Source: Guptibacillus hwajinpoensis
GTDB lineage: Bacteria; Bacillota; Bacilli; Bacillales; Guptibacillaceae
Assembly: GCF_001039475.1 (NCBI RefSeq)
Contig: NZ_LELK01000001.1
Coordinates: 1,638,819-1,702,818, forward strand
Reading direction: 5' to 3'
DNA length: 64,000 bases
Part shown: positions 27,361 through 34,678 of the stretch, in pieces
How the letters are laid out: the number at the start of each line of letters is the position of its first letter
Position numbering within the stretch: the stretch's first letter is position 1
Made by a program: the position numbers and the translations under genes
Notes under the pieces: model-generated
The model's input: only the letters and a program-made list of their open reading frames with translations
The model's database searches: none
What the model was told of the DNA's origin: nothing

Positions 27361-27752
27361 AGTTACCTTCCTTAGAGCAAATTTCAAATCTATATTTTGA
27401 TTTTAGTAATATGATAACGAGTGCAAAATTATTGATTTCTAAACAAATTAGATGTTAATTACTCTTTCTCCATCCATAGTTTAACAGATTTACATTTTCA
27501 AAATAGACTACTTTTTATAAAGTCTAAGGAACACTTTGCCCGAAGCTGAGTGGGTAGATGCTGACTTCGGTAATAGAAAACCGAGTATGCTTTATATCTT
27601 CTTAAATGTTAAGTTCACTATACCGATTTCTAACGACTTACTCTGTAAGAAATCCTGTTACGGTGCGTACATTCCTTTTTCACTAGAAGTAACCACCGTT
27701 TCATGCACTGGTATTTGTGCTAAAACTGCCAATCATAAAAAGAACCCTATCT
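27361..27752. other. Gap with a degraded minus-strand frame
   Basis: No intact gene is seen. On the minus strand a frame running from about 27732 to 27500 is open apart from two internal stops. It reads LAVLAQIPVHETVVTSSEKG early and ends in GKVFLRLYKK. I do not recognise the protein. It may be the remnant of a decayed gene. Confidence 0.3.
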
Positions 27753-28268
27753 TTAGCTAAAGTACCGTTCGATTGTTTCTTTCATTCTTTCTTTATTTAC
27801 CTCAAATTGACGATGACCATTTTCGCCTGAAGGATGTGGAAATCCGTTTACGATGGAGTTAGCTGAAATCAAGTTATTTTCAGCTAAATGCATCAGCACT
27901 TTCGTTACATTGACACCTTAAGGCACCAGAAGTGGTTTGGACGAGATGACTGGCGGGACCAAACAGTTCACTAGTAGACGGCAGGTTTAAGAATGTATGT
28001 AGATTCAATTCATCTAACATCGTAATCAAGTTTTCCTCATCGGACCTTCGAAACCGGAATGATTCTTTACCTTTTCTAAAACCTCTTCATCTCCAATTAC
28101 TTCATCGCCATTATTCCAAACTATTTCAAATGATTTCTTCATCTGATGAAGTCCAGGAGTAATTCCGACAATTACGATTTTCGCATGTTCATTCACATGT
28201 TCGAACGGAGCATAATACATTTCCAAGTTCTTTTTCTCGTCTCGTTCAAGTAAGAAAGTTTTGTTCAT
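27753..28268 (-). pseudogene. Broken uracil-DNA-glycosylase-superfamily gene
   Basis: The frame starts at the ATG at 28268 (AGGAAGAG upstream) and contains KIVIVGITPGLHQM, a typical uracil-DNA-glycosylase-like active-site region. It stops at 28026 after GFEGPMRKT. One missing A in the A-run there would restore NLITMLDELNLHTFL. A second break near 27917 is an internal deletion with a frame change. The C-terminus is still recognisable as GFPHPSGENGHRQFEVNKE, ending at 27753. Comparison with the family as I know it suggests that some 40-60 residues are missing in the middle. The gene is non-functional. Confidence 0.75.
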
Positions 28269-28351
28269 TAGCTCTTCCTGATCAACAGGATTTGTTAGGG
28301 AATGAATTGATTCTTTAAAACTAGTAAATTTTTAATAGGTAACGATGGCCA

Positions 28352-28546
28352 CTATAATCCCTCCAATATATCTAAATGTACTATTTCTATTATGATCTTA
28401 ATGGTTCCACTTGCAGGGATGGTTAACACATTTTGATTCATCAAATCACCGCTTCCATTTATTGTATGATCTTGTTTTCATTGTACTATTGTTTCATTTA
28501 TCGAAGAGGAAAACCTTACTTTATAAATGGTCTCATAATAAAGCAT
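28352..28546 (-). pseudogene. Small reading frame with an internal TGA
   Basis: A minus-strand frame begins at an ATG (28546) preceded by GGAGGA and continues in one phase to the TAG at 28352, interrupted by a TGA at 28478-28480. The second half has its own ATG at 28441 with a plausible ribosome binding site (MNQNVLTIPASGTIKIII). Neither half is recognised. It is either a nonsense-mutated gene of 64 codons or two very short frames. Confidence 0.3.
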
Positions 28547-28610
28547 CTCACTCCTCCTAATTACTTCACCTTCTATCGCTTTACTTCATTTGAGTAGAAG
28601 TTATAGTTAT

Positions 28611-28652
28611 GAGTGCCTGTCACCACCCGGTTTAAGTCGAACTAAGTCGACT
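28611..28652 (+). repeat. Interspersed repeat, copy a
   Basis: A copy of the element whose core is GTGCCTGTCACCACCCG, followed by a TTTAAGTCGAACTAAGTCGA tail diverged from the other copies. Other copies lie at 44889, 45558, 47120, 48187 and 56041, all in the same orientation. This copy is in debris between the glycosylase remnant and the lipase operon. Confidence 0.7.
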
Positions 28653-28741
28653 CATTTTCATCTAGAAAAAACTTTCGCCTAATTAACATACACCCTATTA
28701 AACACAAAAATAAAAAGACATCCCCTACACAGAGACGTCCC

Positions 28742-29044
28742 TCACCTTACCTTAATACTGTCATGCAACATTTCATACATCATCTTCATCTTAATTAACT
28801 TCAATTCATTTTCTTTGAACCGCTGCACCAGCGCCTTATTCGCCTGACCATCAAAGTTATGCTCAATCTGGTTAAGGATCGCTTTATGGCGTTCACTAAG
28901 CAAACCGACCGCGTAACAATGTTCGAGATGGTAGGTTAAGAGATTTGCTTCCGATTCAAGATCACTTTTGATCTGGGCCCTTAAGGCATCCTTTTGTCGC
29001 TGCCTTTCCCAGTAATCGTTCCACCAGTCAAAATCAAAGTCCAT
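28742..29044 (-). CDS. Small helical protein, probable partner of the lipase
   Basis: A 100-residue, highly charged, all-helical protein with an aromatic start (FDFDWWNDYW) and no membrane segment or signal peptide. It begins 18 bp after the lipase stop, in the same operon. Its size and helical character resemble the small LXG-associated helper proteins encoded beside type VII-secreted toxins, but there is no clear sequence signature and no WXG motif. The helper role is inferred from position only. Confidence 0.6.
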   Translation of the reverse strand: MDFDFDWWNDYWERQRQKDALRAQIKSDLESEANLLTYHLEHCYAVGLLSERHKAILNQIEHNFDGQANKALVQRFKENELKLIKMKMMYEMLHDSIKVR

Positions 29045-29062
29045 TTCTTCACCTTCTTATCT

Positions 29063-30466
29063 TTAAGATCCGTACCGTAGCCATTGCGCAAGAAATTGAT
29101 CAGCTTGCATCAAGTCAGTACTCATTCGCTCCATATTGTAAGCAATATCCGCTGTGTCTTGATGCGTATCACCAAGTGATGCCATTAAGCTATCGAACAT
29201 CTGGATATCAAATAACATCGGCACACCGTCTACTGGTGCTTTCGTAAACTCGTGAAAGTAACCCTCTACGTCTGACGCATTTAATTTATCGAATTGCCCG
29301 CTTCCTACTGCATTCATGTATTTGCTTTTCATATCGCGCATTGAGTTCATGTACACATTAAGGAAATCTAGCAACGCCTGTTTCGTTGCTTCAATTTGCT
29401 CCTCGCTCTGCTTCATTTCTTGCACATACATTTCCATTAAGCTTTCTTGGATTTGGATATGGAAGTCAGAGACACCACTGTTTTTAAGGGCAAGTGGGGA
29501 TAGGGATAGTTGACTTTGGAGTTTTTCGTCAAAAAGCACTTGTGGCACAAAGTAACCTTCATCGTCATATAAACTTGAATCTAAGTAATTTTTAATCCCG
29601 TGCATGGAAACCCCGACCATTTCGGCTTGACTAGGATCATTCATATAATAAACGGAACCAACAGATTTCTCATAATAAGTACCTACCACATCATCTGGGT
29701 ATGTATAGGTGATTACGTTATCCTTGTACTCACCATTAATAGCATTATGCTGTTGCTCGGGCGTTAAAAGTGAATATATGTCTGCAGATGCAAACGTTAT
29801 GGCATTGGAATCGTTGGTTACAGCAAAATACTGCGCTAATCCACCACCAAGTGAATGACCGACAAACGTAATGTTTTTTGCGCCAAATTTCTCCACATAA
29901 TGATCTACTTTTTCTTTCGCTTCGGTAAACTGATTTTTGTGAACATACGATATGGTGCCAGCTTTTGAATCAAGTTCAGCTCGACCACTTGCTAGACTTG
30001 CATCCTGGGAAGGAGTTCCTAAATAGTCTGTTGTCCCATACCTCTTTTTGGTATAATTGGAATTGCCTAAAACGATGCCTTCGAGGTCTTCTTTGACATC
30101 TTTATTCGATTCAGCAAGTTCTCCTTTACTGATCGCATTTTTTTCATATACGAGATTTCCATTTTCAATACTTGCTTCACCGGTCGCTAACATCGCGTCT
30201 TGGGAAGGAGAACCAACATATTTAGTTTCAACTTTAGTAGTTACTGATTCTGGCATTTCTGTACCGCGAAAACTGATGACGATTTGTCCAGTCTTTTCAC
30301 TTTTTAATACATAACCAAAGAGGCCTGTATAATCATCCTTTATCGTATCAATGGGATGCCATATATCCTTTCCATAATTTTTTATTTCTGTTTGTATTTT
30401 CTTAACGTCGTCGAAATAAGTTTGTTCAGAAATCTCAGCAGCTTCAGTATCTCTAATTTTCTTCAT
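29063..30466 (-). CDS. Class 3 lipase-like protein with helical C-terminal domain (putative type VII lipase effector)
   Basis: About 467 residues. The alpha/beta-hydrolase part has the oxyanion region VISFRGTE, nucleophile Ser in GHSLGGG (residue 208 counted from the upstream GTG), and candidate Asp (about 261, YPDDVVG) and His (about 292, MHGIKNYL). Between the oxyanion strand and the nucleophile lie two copies of a (Y-x-G-S/T-P-S-Q-D-A-x-L-A) motif of about 40 residues each. Residues about 340-470 are a long helical domain. There is no signal peptide. This order, lipase first and helical domain last, matches the reverse-arranged type VII-secreted lipases such as staphylococcal TslA. The ATG at 30466 (TGGAG eight bases upstream) is preferred over the GTG at 30475. 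The divergent lipoprotein array starts within 35 bp. Confidence 0.75.
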   Translation of the reverse strand: MKKIRDTEAAEISEQTYFDDVKKIQTEIKNYGKDIWHPIDTIKDDYTGLFGYVLKSEKTGQIVISFRGTEMPESVTTKVETKYVGSPSQDAMLATGEASIENGNLVYEKNAISKGELAESNKDVKEDLEGIVLGNSNYTKKRYGTTDYLGTPSQDASLASGRAELDSKAGTISYVHKNQFTEAKEKVDHYVEKFGAKNITFVGHSLGGGLAQYFAVTNDSNAITFASADIYSLLTPEQQHNAINGEYKDNVITYTYPDDVVGTYYEKSVGSVYYMNDPSQAEMVGVSMHGIKNYLDSSLYDDEGYFVPQVLFDEKLQSQLSLSPLALKNSGVSDFHIQIQESLMEMYVQEMKQSEEQIEATKQALLDFLNVYMNSMRDMKSKYMNAVGSGQFDKLNASDVEGYFHEFTKAPVDGVPMLFDIQMFDSLMASLGDTHQDTADIAYNMERMSTDLMQADQFLAQWLRYGS

Positions 30467-30500
30467 TAACTTCACTCCAAATATTAAATGAGGTGATTAT

Positions 30501-30848
30501 TTGTATTCTCGACTCATCTTAGTCCTTTCCATTATTATACTATTAGGAGGCTGCAGTGTGAACTCTAACAGTGAAGACTATAGTGAAGAAACGATCGATA
30601 AAGCTAAAGCAAGCGTAGAAAGTTACATTATTAATAATTATCAAAATGTCGAAAGCGTAGAGTTTAAAGATTCTCCTTCGGCACCGATGGGTAGACTTGT
30701 CCTTGAAGGTACCGTTAATCAAAAAGCTACATTTAACATCGGTGTGAATGATGATTTCACAGTTGGAAGTGTTGGAATGGGTGAAGGCTTTCCAGAGCCT
30801 AAGGAAGAATGTAGAGACCACTCCTGTGATTATGAAGTAAGTAAATAA
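30501..30848 (+). CDS. Lipoprotein 1 of the tandem array (DUF1433/cystatin-like, putative immunity protein)
   Basis: A 115-residue lipoprotein starting with TTG after AGGTGA. The signal peptide ends at ILLGGC (Cys18). The mature part has the family pattern YIINNYQNVESVEF, SPMG-like SAPMGRLVLEGTVN, NDDFTVGS and a C-terminal pair of cysteines (EECRDHSC). It resembles DUF1433-type cystatin-fold lipoproteins. It is the best-preserved copy and is divergent from the lipase gene. A membrane-anchored extracellular inhibitor of the lipase is the inferred role. Confidence 0.7.
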   Translation: MYSRLILVLSIIILLGGCSVNSNSEDYSEETIDKAKASVESYIINNYQNVESVEFKDSPSAPMGRLVLEGTVNQKATFNIGVNDDFTVGSVGMGEGFPEPKEECRDHSCDYEVSK

Positions 30849-30866
30849 TAAATTTAATGCTCTCTC

Positions 30867-30912
30867 AGCCTGTTGCCTCAGATTACTTCTGTGAAAGCAG
30901 GCTTTCTTTTTG
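30867..30912 (+). terminator. Probable terminator after lipoprotein 1
   Basis: AGCCTG (30867-30872) pairs with CAGGCT (30898-30903), with a small inner CAG/CTG pair, followed by a T-rich run. It separates copy 1 from the rest of the array. Confidence 0.5.
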
Positions 30913-31025
30913 GAATGAATTACTGCGCTATTAGAGTTATAATTTAGCGAAACACATAATGTAGTAATAACTAATTGGTATTTATACACAAAATCATCCC
31001 TATTCATCAACCCGAGGTGTTGTAT

Positions 31026-31256
31026 ATGAAGACAATTGAAGTTTTAACCATCTCAATTCTAATTATAGTAGCTGGATGCTCCGTGAACTCCAGTACTGAA
31101 AAATACAGCGGAGAAACAGTTAAAGAAGCACAAGCAAACGGTGAAGCTTTTTCTGTAAGCCTGGACACTGATCTTATGGTGGCTGGGGTTGCGATACAAA
31201 GTGAAAAATTTCCTGAAAAGAAAGAAGAATGCGTGGAGAGGATATGTGACTATTAA
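31026..31256 (+). CDS. Lipoprotein 2 of the tandem array, internally deleted
   Basis: A 76-residue paralogue starting at the ATG at 31026, eight bases after GAGGTG. The signal peptide and lipobox IIVAGC, the start of the mature domain (SVNSSTEKYSGETVKEAQ) and the C-terminal EKKEECVERICDY are kept. The central part corresponding to YIINNY...DGTVN in the other copies is missing. It is probably a degenerate or minimal copy, and whether it still folds is uncertain. Confidence 0.6.
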   Translation: MKTIEVLTISILIIVAGCSVNSSTEKYSGETVKEAQANGEAFSVSLDTDLMVAGVAIQSEKFPEKKEECVERICDY

Positions 31257-31326
31257 CTCTTTCCCACAAAAATTAGGCTTTCTAGATATTAGATTCAATG
31301 CATAAGGAGGAAATCCAATTTCTAAA

Positions 31327-31656
31327 ATGCGATTTTTATTACTTATCGTCGTTCTTCTCCTATTAGCAGCTTGTAATGTGAATACGCATAGCGACGATTA
31401 TGACAACGAAACAAAAGAAAAAGCAAAAGCTTCCGTTGAAGAATTCATCACGAGTAACTATGAAGAGATCGACTCCGTTGAAATGACTAGAGTTTATCAG
31501 AGCGAGATGGGTGGCCTAAATGTAGATGGAACGGTTAATGGAGGTGCAGCCAGGTTCTCGGCTGGAATAGAGAATGATTTCTCTGTCGGAAGTTTAGGAT
31601 TAGGTGAAGACTTTCCCGAGATGAAAGAAGCTTGTAAAGAACGGATTTGTGAGTGA
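31327..31656 (+). CDS. Lipoprotein 3 of the tandem array
   Basis: A 109-residue paralogue with lipobox LLLAAC and the full domain: FITSNYEEIDSVEMT, EMGGLNVDGTVN, ENDFSVGSLGLGEDFPE, EACKERIC. The AGGAGG is 13 bases from the ATG, so an ATT three codons upstream (31318) could be the real start. It is followed 41 bp later by copy 4 in the same direction. Confidence 0.7.
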   Translation: MRFLLLIVVLLLLAACNVNTHSDDYDNETKEKAKASVEEFITSNYEEIDSVEMTRVYQSEMGGLNVDGTVNGGAARFSAGIENDFSVGSLGLGEDFPEMKEACKERICE

Positions 31657-31697
31657 CCGAACCTTCAGCAAATTCAACATGTGAGGATATGATTTTA

Positions 31698-32033
31698 TTG
31701 AAAAGCGTCTACATCTGTCTTATCTCATTATTAGTCCTCCTATCAGGCTGTAATGAGAACGCAACTGATGATGAAACGATCTCAAAAGCAAGAGATACAG
31801 TTGAAAGCTACTTAATTCACAATTATAAGGATATTGATCAGATCGAGTTTGATAAGGACACAACTAGTCCGATGGGCGGAATGATGATCTCTGGGATAGT
31901 AAATGGGAATGAAAAAGCAACCTTTTCGATCGATGTCGAAGTCGAAAACGACTTTTCGGTCGGTAGCATTGGAAAAGGTGAGGAATTCCCTGAACGTAAG
32001 CAGGAATGTATCGAAAAAACATGTGATTACTAA
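31698..32033 (+). CDS. Lipoprotein 4 of the tandem array
   Basis: A 111-residue paralogue. The TTG at 31698 has GAGG at a good distance; the ATG at 31689 is too close to it. The signal peptide ends at LVLLSGC. The mature domain has YLIHNYKDIDQIEF, SPMGGMMISGIVNG, VENDFSVGSIGKGEEFPE and EECIEKTC-like QECIEKTCDY. The copies differ most in the central strands, as expected if each binds a different lipase variant. Confidence 0.7.
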   Translation: MKSVYICLISLLVLLSGCNENATDDETISKARDTVESYLIHNYKDIDQIEFDKDTTSPMGGMMISGIVNGNEKATFSIDVEVENDFSVGSIGKGEEFPERKQECIEKTCDY

Positions 32034-32090
32034 GTGAACATGGACGTCTTTTCTCTCAGTTTCCCCTCCTATTACGAGTGAGGTCCCCTT

Positions 32091-32190
32091 TATTGGCTAA
32101 AATTCGATTATATTGGCCATTTTGCTTTTTTATTGTCCAAAATCGAAATATATTGGCCAAATTCATATTTTATTAGCTAACTAGAATCAT
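32091..32190 (+). repeat. Five tandem 20-bp repeats upstream of cotA copy 1
   Basis: Five units with an exact 20-bp period start at 32091, 32111, 32131, 32151 and 32171. Each begins TATTGGCCA or a close variant (TATTGGCTA, TATTGTCCA, TATTAGCTA). The second halves vary (for example AAATCGAAATA and AATTCATATTT). Three such units recur upstream of the second cotA copy. Confidence 0.75.
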
Positions 32191-32281
32191 TTTAATTACC
32201 CCCAACAACCCACACCGCAAAAAAATCATGAGAATCGTCCCCCATGATTCCCCTCAACCACGAAAGATCTCACCCCCAAAA

Positions 32282-32290
32282 CATATGATA
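32282..32290 (+). promoter_or_regulatory. Possible sigma-K -10 element of cotA copy 1
   Basis: CATATGATA fits the mother-cell sigma-K -10 consensus CATAnnnTA and is conserved in front of the second copy. A convincing -35 AC at the proper distance is not seen, so this is tentative. Confidence 0.35.
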
Positions 32291-32323
32291 AACAAAAGCA
32301 CCGCTTTGAAAGGAGTGGCACAC

Positions 32324-33862
32324 ATGCTCGAAAAGTTTGTGGATCGCCTCCCCATCATGCCAGTGATTCAGCCTCTTATGATGAAAAATCAGATTCCCTA
32401 TTATGATGTAACAATGAAATAAAGCATGCAGAAGCTCCATCGAGATCTACCTTCAACCCGAATATGGGGGTATAACGGTCTCTTTCCTGGGCCTACGTTT
32501 CACGTGTTTCGAGGGCAGCCGATTCGGGTTCTTTGGCGAAGTGCGCTTCCTGAGAAGCATTTTCTTCCGATTGATACGACGGTTCATGGAGCTGATCATG
32601 GTGCTCCTGAAGTTCGGACAGTTGTTCACCTTCATGGTGGGGTGACGCCTGATACGAGCGATGGGTATCCAGAGGCGTGGTTTACTCCTGGGTTTCAACA
32701 GGTTGGGCGTTATTTTACGAATGCTGTTTATGAGTATCCGAACGATCAGGCTGCGACGAACCTCTGGTATCATGATCATGCGATGGGGATTACCCGGTTG
32801 AACATCTATGCGGGGCTTGCTGGTATGTATATTTTGCATGACGAAGAGGAGCTGTCACTCGGGTTACCGGATGGTGAGTTTGATATCCCGCTCGTCTTAC
32901 AAGATCGGTCCTTTCGTGCGGATGGATCACTGTACTATCCAGCGGAACCCAGTCCGCCTGTTGAAGGTGTTGATCCTTCTGTCTTACCTGACTTTTTCGG
33001 GAAGATGAATCTTGTTAATGGGAAGGTATGGCCTTTTATCGAGGTTGAACCTCGCAAGTACAGATTTCGGATTTTGAATGGAGCGAATGCGAGGTTTTAT
33101 GGGTTATAGCTTTCGAACGATCTACCTTTTCTTCAAATTGGAACGGATCAAGGATTGTTAGAGCATCCTGTCCCTGTCACGAACTTGTTGCTTGCGCCGG
33201 CGGAGCGTGCGGATGTGGTCATTGATTTCAGTTCTTCTGCAGGTGTGGAGATCGTGATGAGAAATGGCGCTGCTTCTCCTTTTCCTCAAGGAAAGTTACC
33301 GACTCCGAAAACGACCGGTGTTGTTATGCAGTTTCGCGTTAAGAAACACCTCTCTTCTCTTGATCATAGTAACGTCCCACAAAACTTATCTACTTATCAT
33401 GGGATGAATCCAGTACAATCCAACAATGAGAGAAACCTTCTCCTCAGCATGCGACCAGATGAATACGGACGCTCCATCCATCTATTAAACAATGAGCTGT
33501 GGACGGATCCGATTACTGAAAAGCCTCGCTTAGGCGATGTGTAGATCTGGAGTCTAGTCAATGTTTCAAATGCCACACACCCTATTCACCTCCACCTTGT
33601 TAAGTTTCAAATTCTGGATCGGCAGCCCTTTGATGCTGAGGTGTATGAGAACGAAGGAAGAATCGTACCTACAGGACAACGGATGAAACCAGATCTGAAT
33701 GAGCAGGGTTGGAAGGATACAGTAAGAGCAAATCCTAAGGAAATCACACGGATTATCATGAAGTTTGAACCGTATGCCGGATTGTTCGTCTGGCACTGTC
33801 ATATTCTCGAACACGAAGATTACGAAATGATGCGCCCTTACGTAGTTGTGGGTAAAGGATAA
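32324..33862 (+). pseudogene. cotA: CotA-like multicopper oxidase, copy 1, three nonsense codons
   Basis: A full-length CotA (spore-coat laccase) frame of 512 codons that is in phase throughout. It starts at the ATG at 32324 (AGGAG eight bases upstream) and ends at the TAA at 33860. All copper-binding motifs remain (HLHGG, WYHDHAMG, THPIHLHL, WHCHILEHEDYEMM). Stop codons interrupt it at 32420 (TAA), 33107 (TAG) and 33542 (TAG). The second copy has sense codons (GAA, TCG, GAG) at the three places, so these are point mutations and the gene is inactive. The B. subtilis enzyme is 513 residues. Confidence 0.9.
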
Positions 33863-33898
33863 GAAGAGGGGTCAGGCACGTGTCTGATCCCTCTTCTT
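33861..33898. terminator. Terminator of cotA copy 1, GTCAGGCAC palindrome family
   Basis: A long stem AAGAAGAGGG...CCCTCTTCTT with the near-palindromic core GTCAGGCACGTGTCTGAT lies directly at the cotA stop. The same core ends copy 2 (42285) and a related one lies at 45094. Confidence 0.8.
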
Positions 33899-33923
33899 AT
33901 TCTGCAAAAGTCTACTATCCTCT

Positions 33924-34037
33924 TCATTCTTCATCCTTATCAACTTTCTTCCTAACCAAATAAATCCACATAACACTATAGGTTACCATCGCTAATATCA
34001 AAAAGATGGGTACAGATAGAACATCACGAATCTCCAT
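33924..34037 (-). CDS. Small membrane protein (37 aa)
   Basis: A short frame starting at the ATG at 34037, with GGAG about five bases upstream. It codes for one membrane helix (LSVPIFLILAMVTYSVMWIY) followed by a charged tail (VRKKVDKDEE). It begins 18 bp after the stop of the 34056-34571 gene in the same direction, so the two are probably co-transcribed. Function unknown. Confidence 0.5.
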   Translation of the reverse strand: MEIRDVLSVPIFLILAMVTYSVMWIYLVRKKVDKDEE

Positions 34038-34055
34038 AACTGCTCCACTCCTTTA

Positions 34056-34571
34056 TTATTTTAGACTGTCCAATGGAACGGGAAATAATAGATAGAATAG
34101 GATGGCGATGGGAATGGAGATGACTAGTGCTTTAACCGGACTTCGATAATGGATATAAATCATCACGAACAAGATCGTATTCAAGGGAATGTTTAACCAA
34201 CCGTTCCAGCCGTTATCATAGACGTACAATCCTCTATAGGCGAAGAGCGTCTCAAGCAGTGTGTAGAATCCTGCCCATATGGCGATGTAAGTGAATTGAT
34301 TGATCCTTTTTTTCGGAAAGCGCTGCAGGTAGATGATCAGACCAACGGGACAGATAAAGAATGTGAAGGCCATGTTAATGATAGAATGATTGATCCATTC
34401 TGCCGTAACGCCTCTAAACGCCCACAGTGTGTGATTGAAATAGAGGAAATTATATGTAAGATTGGCCGCTATGAAAAAGAGAATCGTAGGATACTGCTTT
34501 CTCCACTGTGACCAGTCTATAAATTTATAAGCAAAAAAGATCCAAACGACCATCACGAATAGTAAATACAT
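34056..34571 (-). CDS. CBO0543-like integral membrane protein
   Basis: A protein of about 171 residues with five to six membrane helices and the features WSQWRKQYPTILFF, NHTLWAF and YRGLYVYDNGWNGWL, as in the CBO0543 family common in spore formers. I choose the ATG at 34571 because GAGGTG lies six bases upstream; an in-frame GTG at 34613 has a weaker site. Function unknown. Confidence 0.65.
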   Translation of the reverse strand: MYLLFVMVVWIFFAYKFIDWSQWRKQYPTILFFIAANLTYNFLYFNHTLWAFRGVTAEWINHSIINMAFTFFICPVGLIIYLQRFPKKRINQFTYIAIWAGFYTLLETLFAYRGLYVYDNGWNGWLNIPLNTILFVMIYIHYRSPVKALVISIPIAILFYLLFPVPLDSLK

Positions 34572-34678
34572 AGGATTCACCTCAATCGGATTAAGTAGCT
34601 TCATCATTGCCACCGATTGGACCTTTTATACTCTAGTAAATGGGGATCGGCGCTTCTCCATACCAAAGACCCCCTTTT

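Noticed and set aside
27536-27760. Plus-strand 74-codon frame
   Set aside because: It has no ribosome binding site and no recognisable pattern. The opposite strand carries a better, though degraded, frame.
29044-29063. WXG100 or classical N-terminal LXG assignment for the lipase locus
   Set aside because: Neither protein has a WXG motif or an N-terminal LXG domain. Only the reverse-order lipase model fits, and that remains an inference.
32091-32190. Possible CRISPR array from the 20-bp repeats
   Set aside because: The units are contiguous, with no unique spacers between them, and only the first nine bases are well conserved. There are no cas genes.
32257-32290. Full sigma-K promoter for cotA
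   Set aside because: The -10 fits, but no AC at the expected -35 distance is seen. It is listed only as a tentative -10 element.
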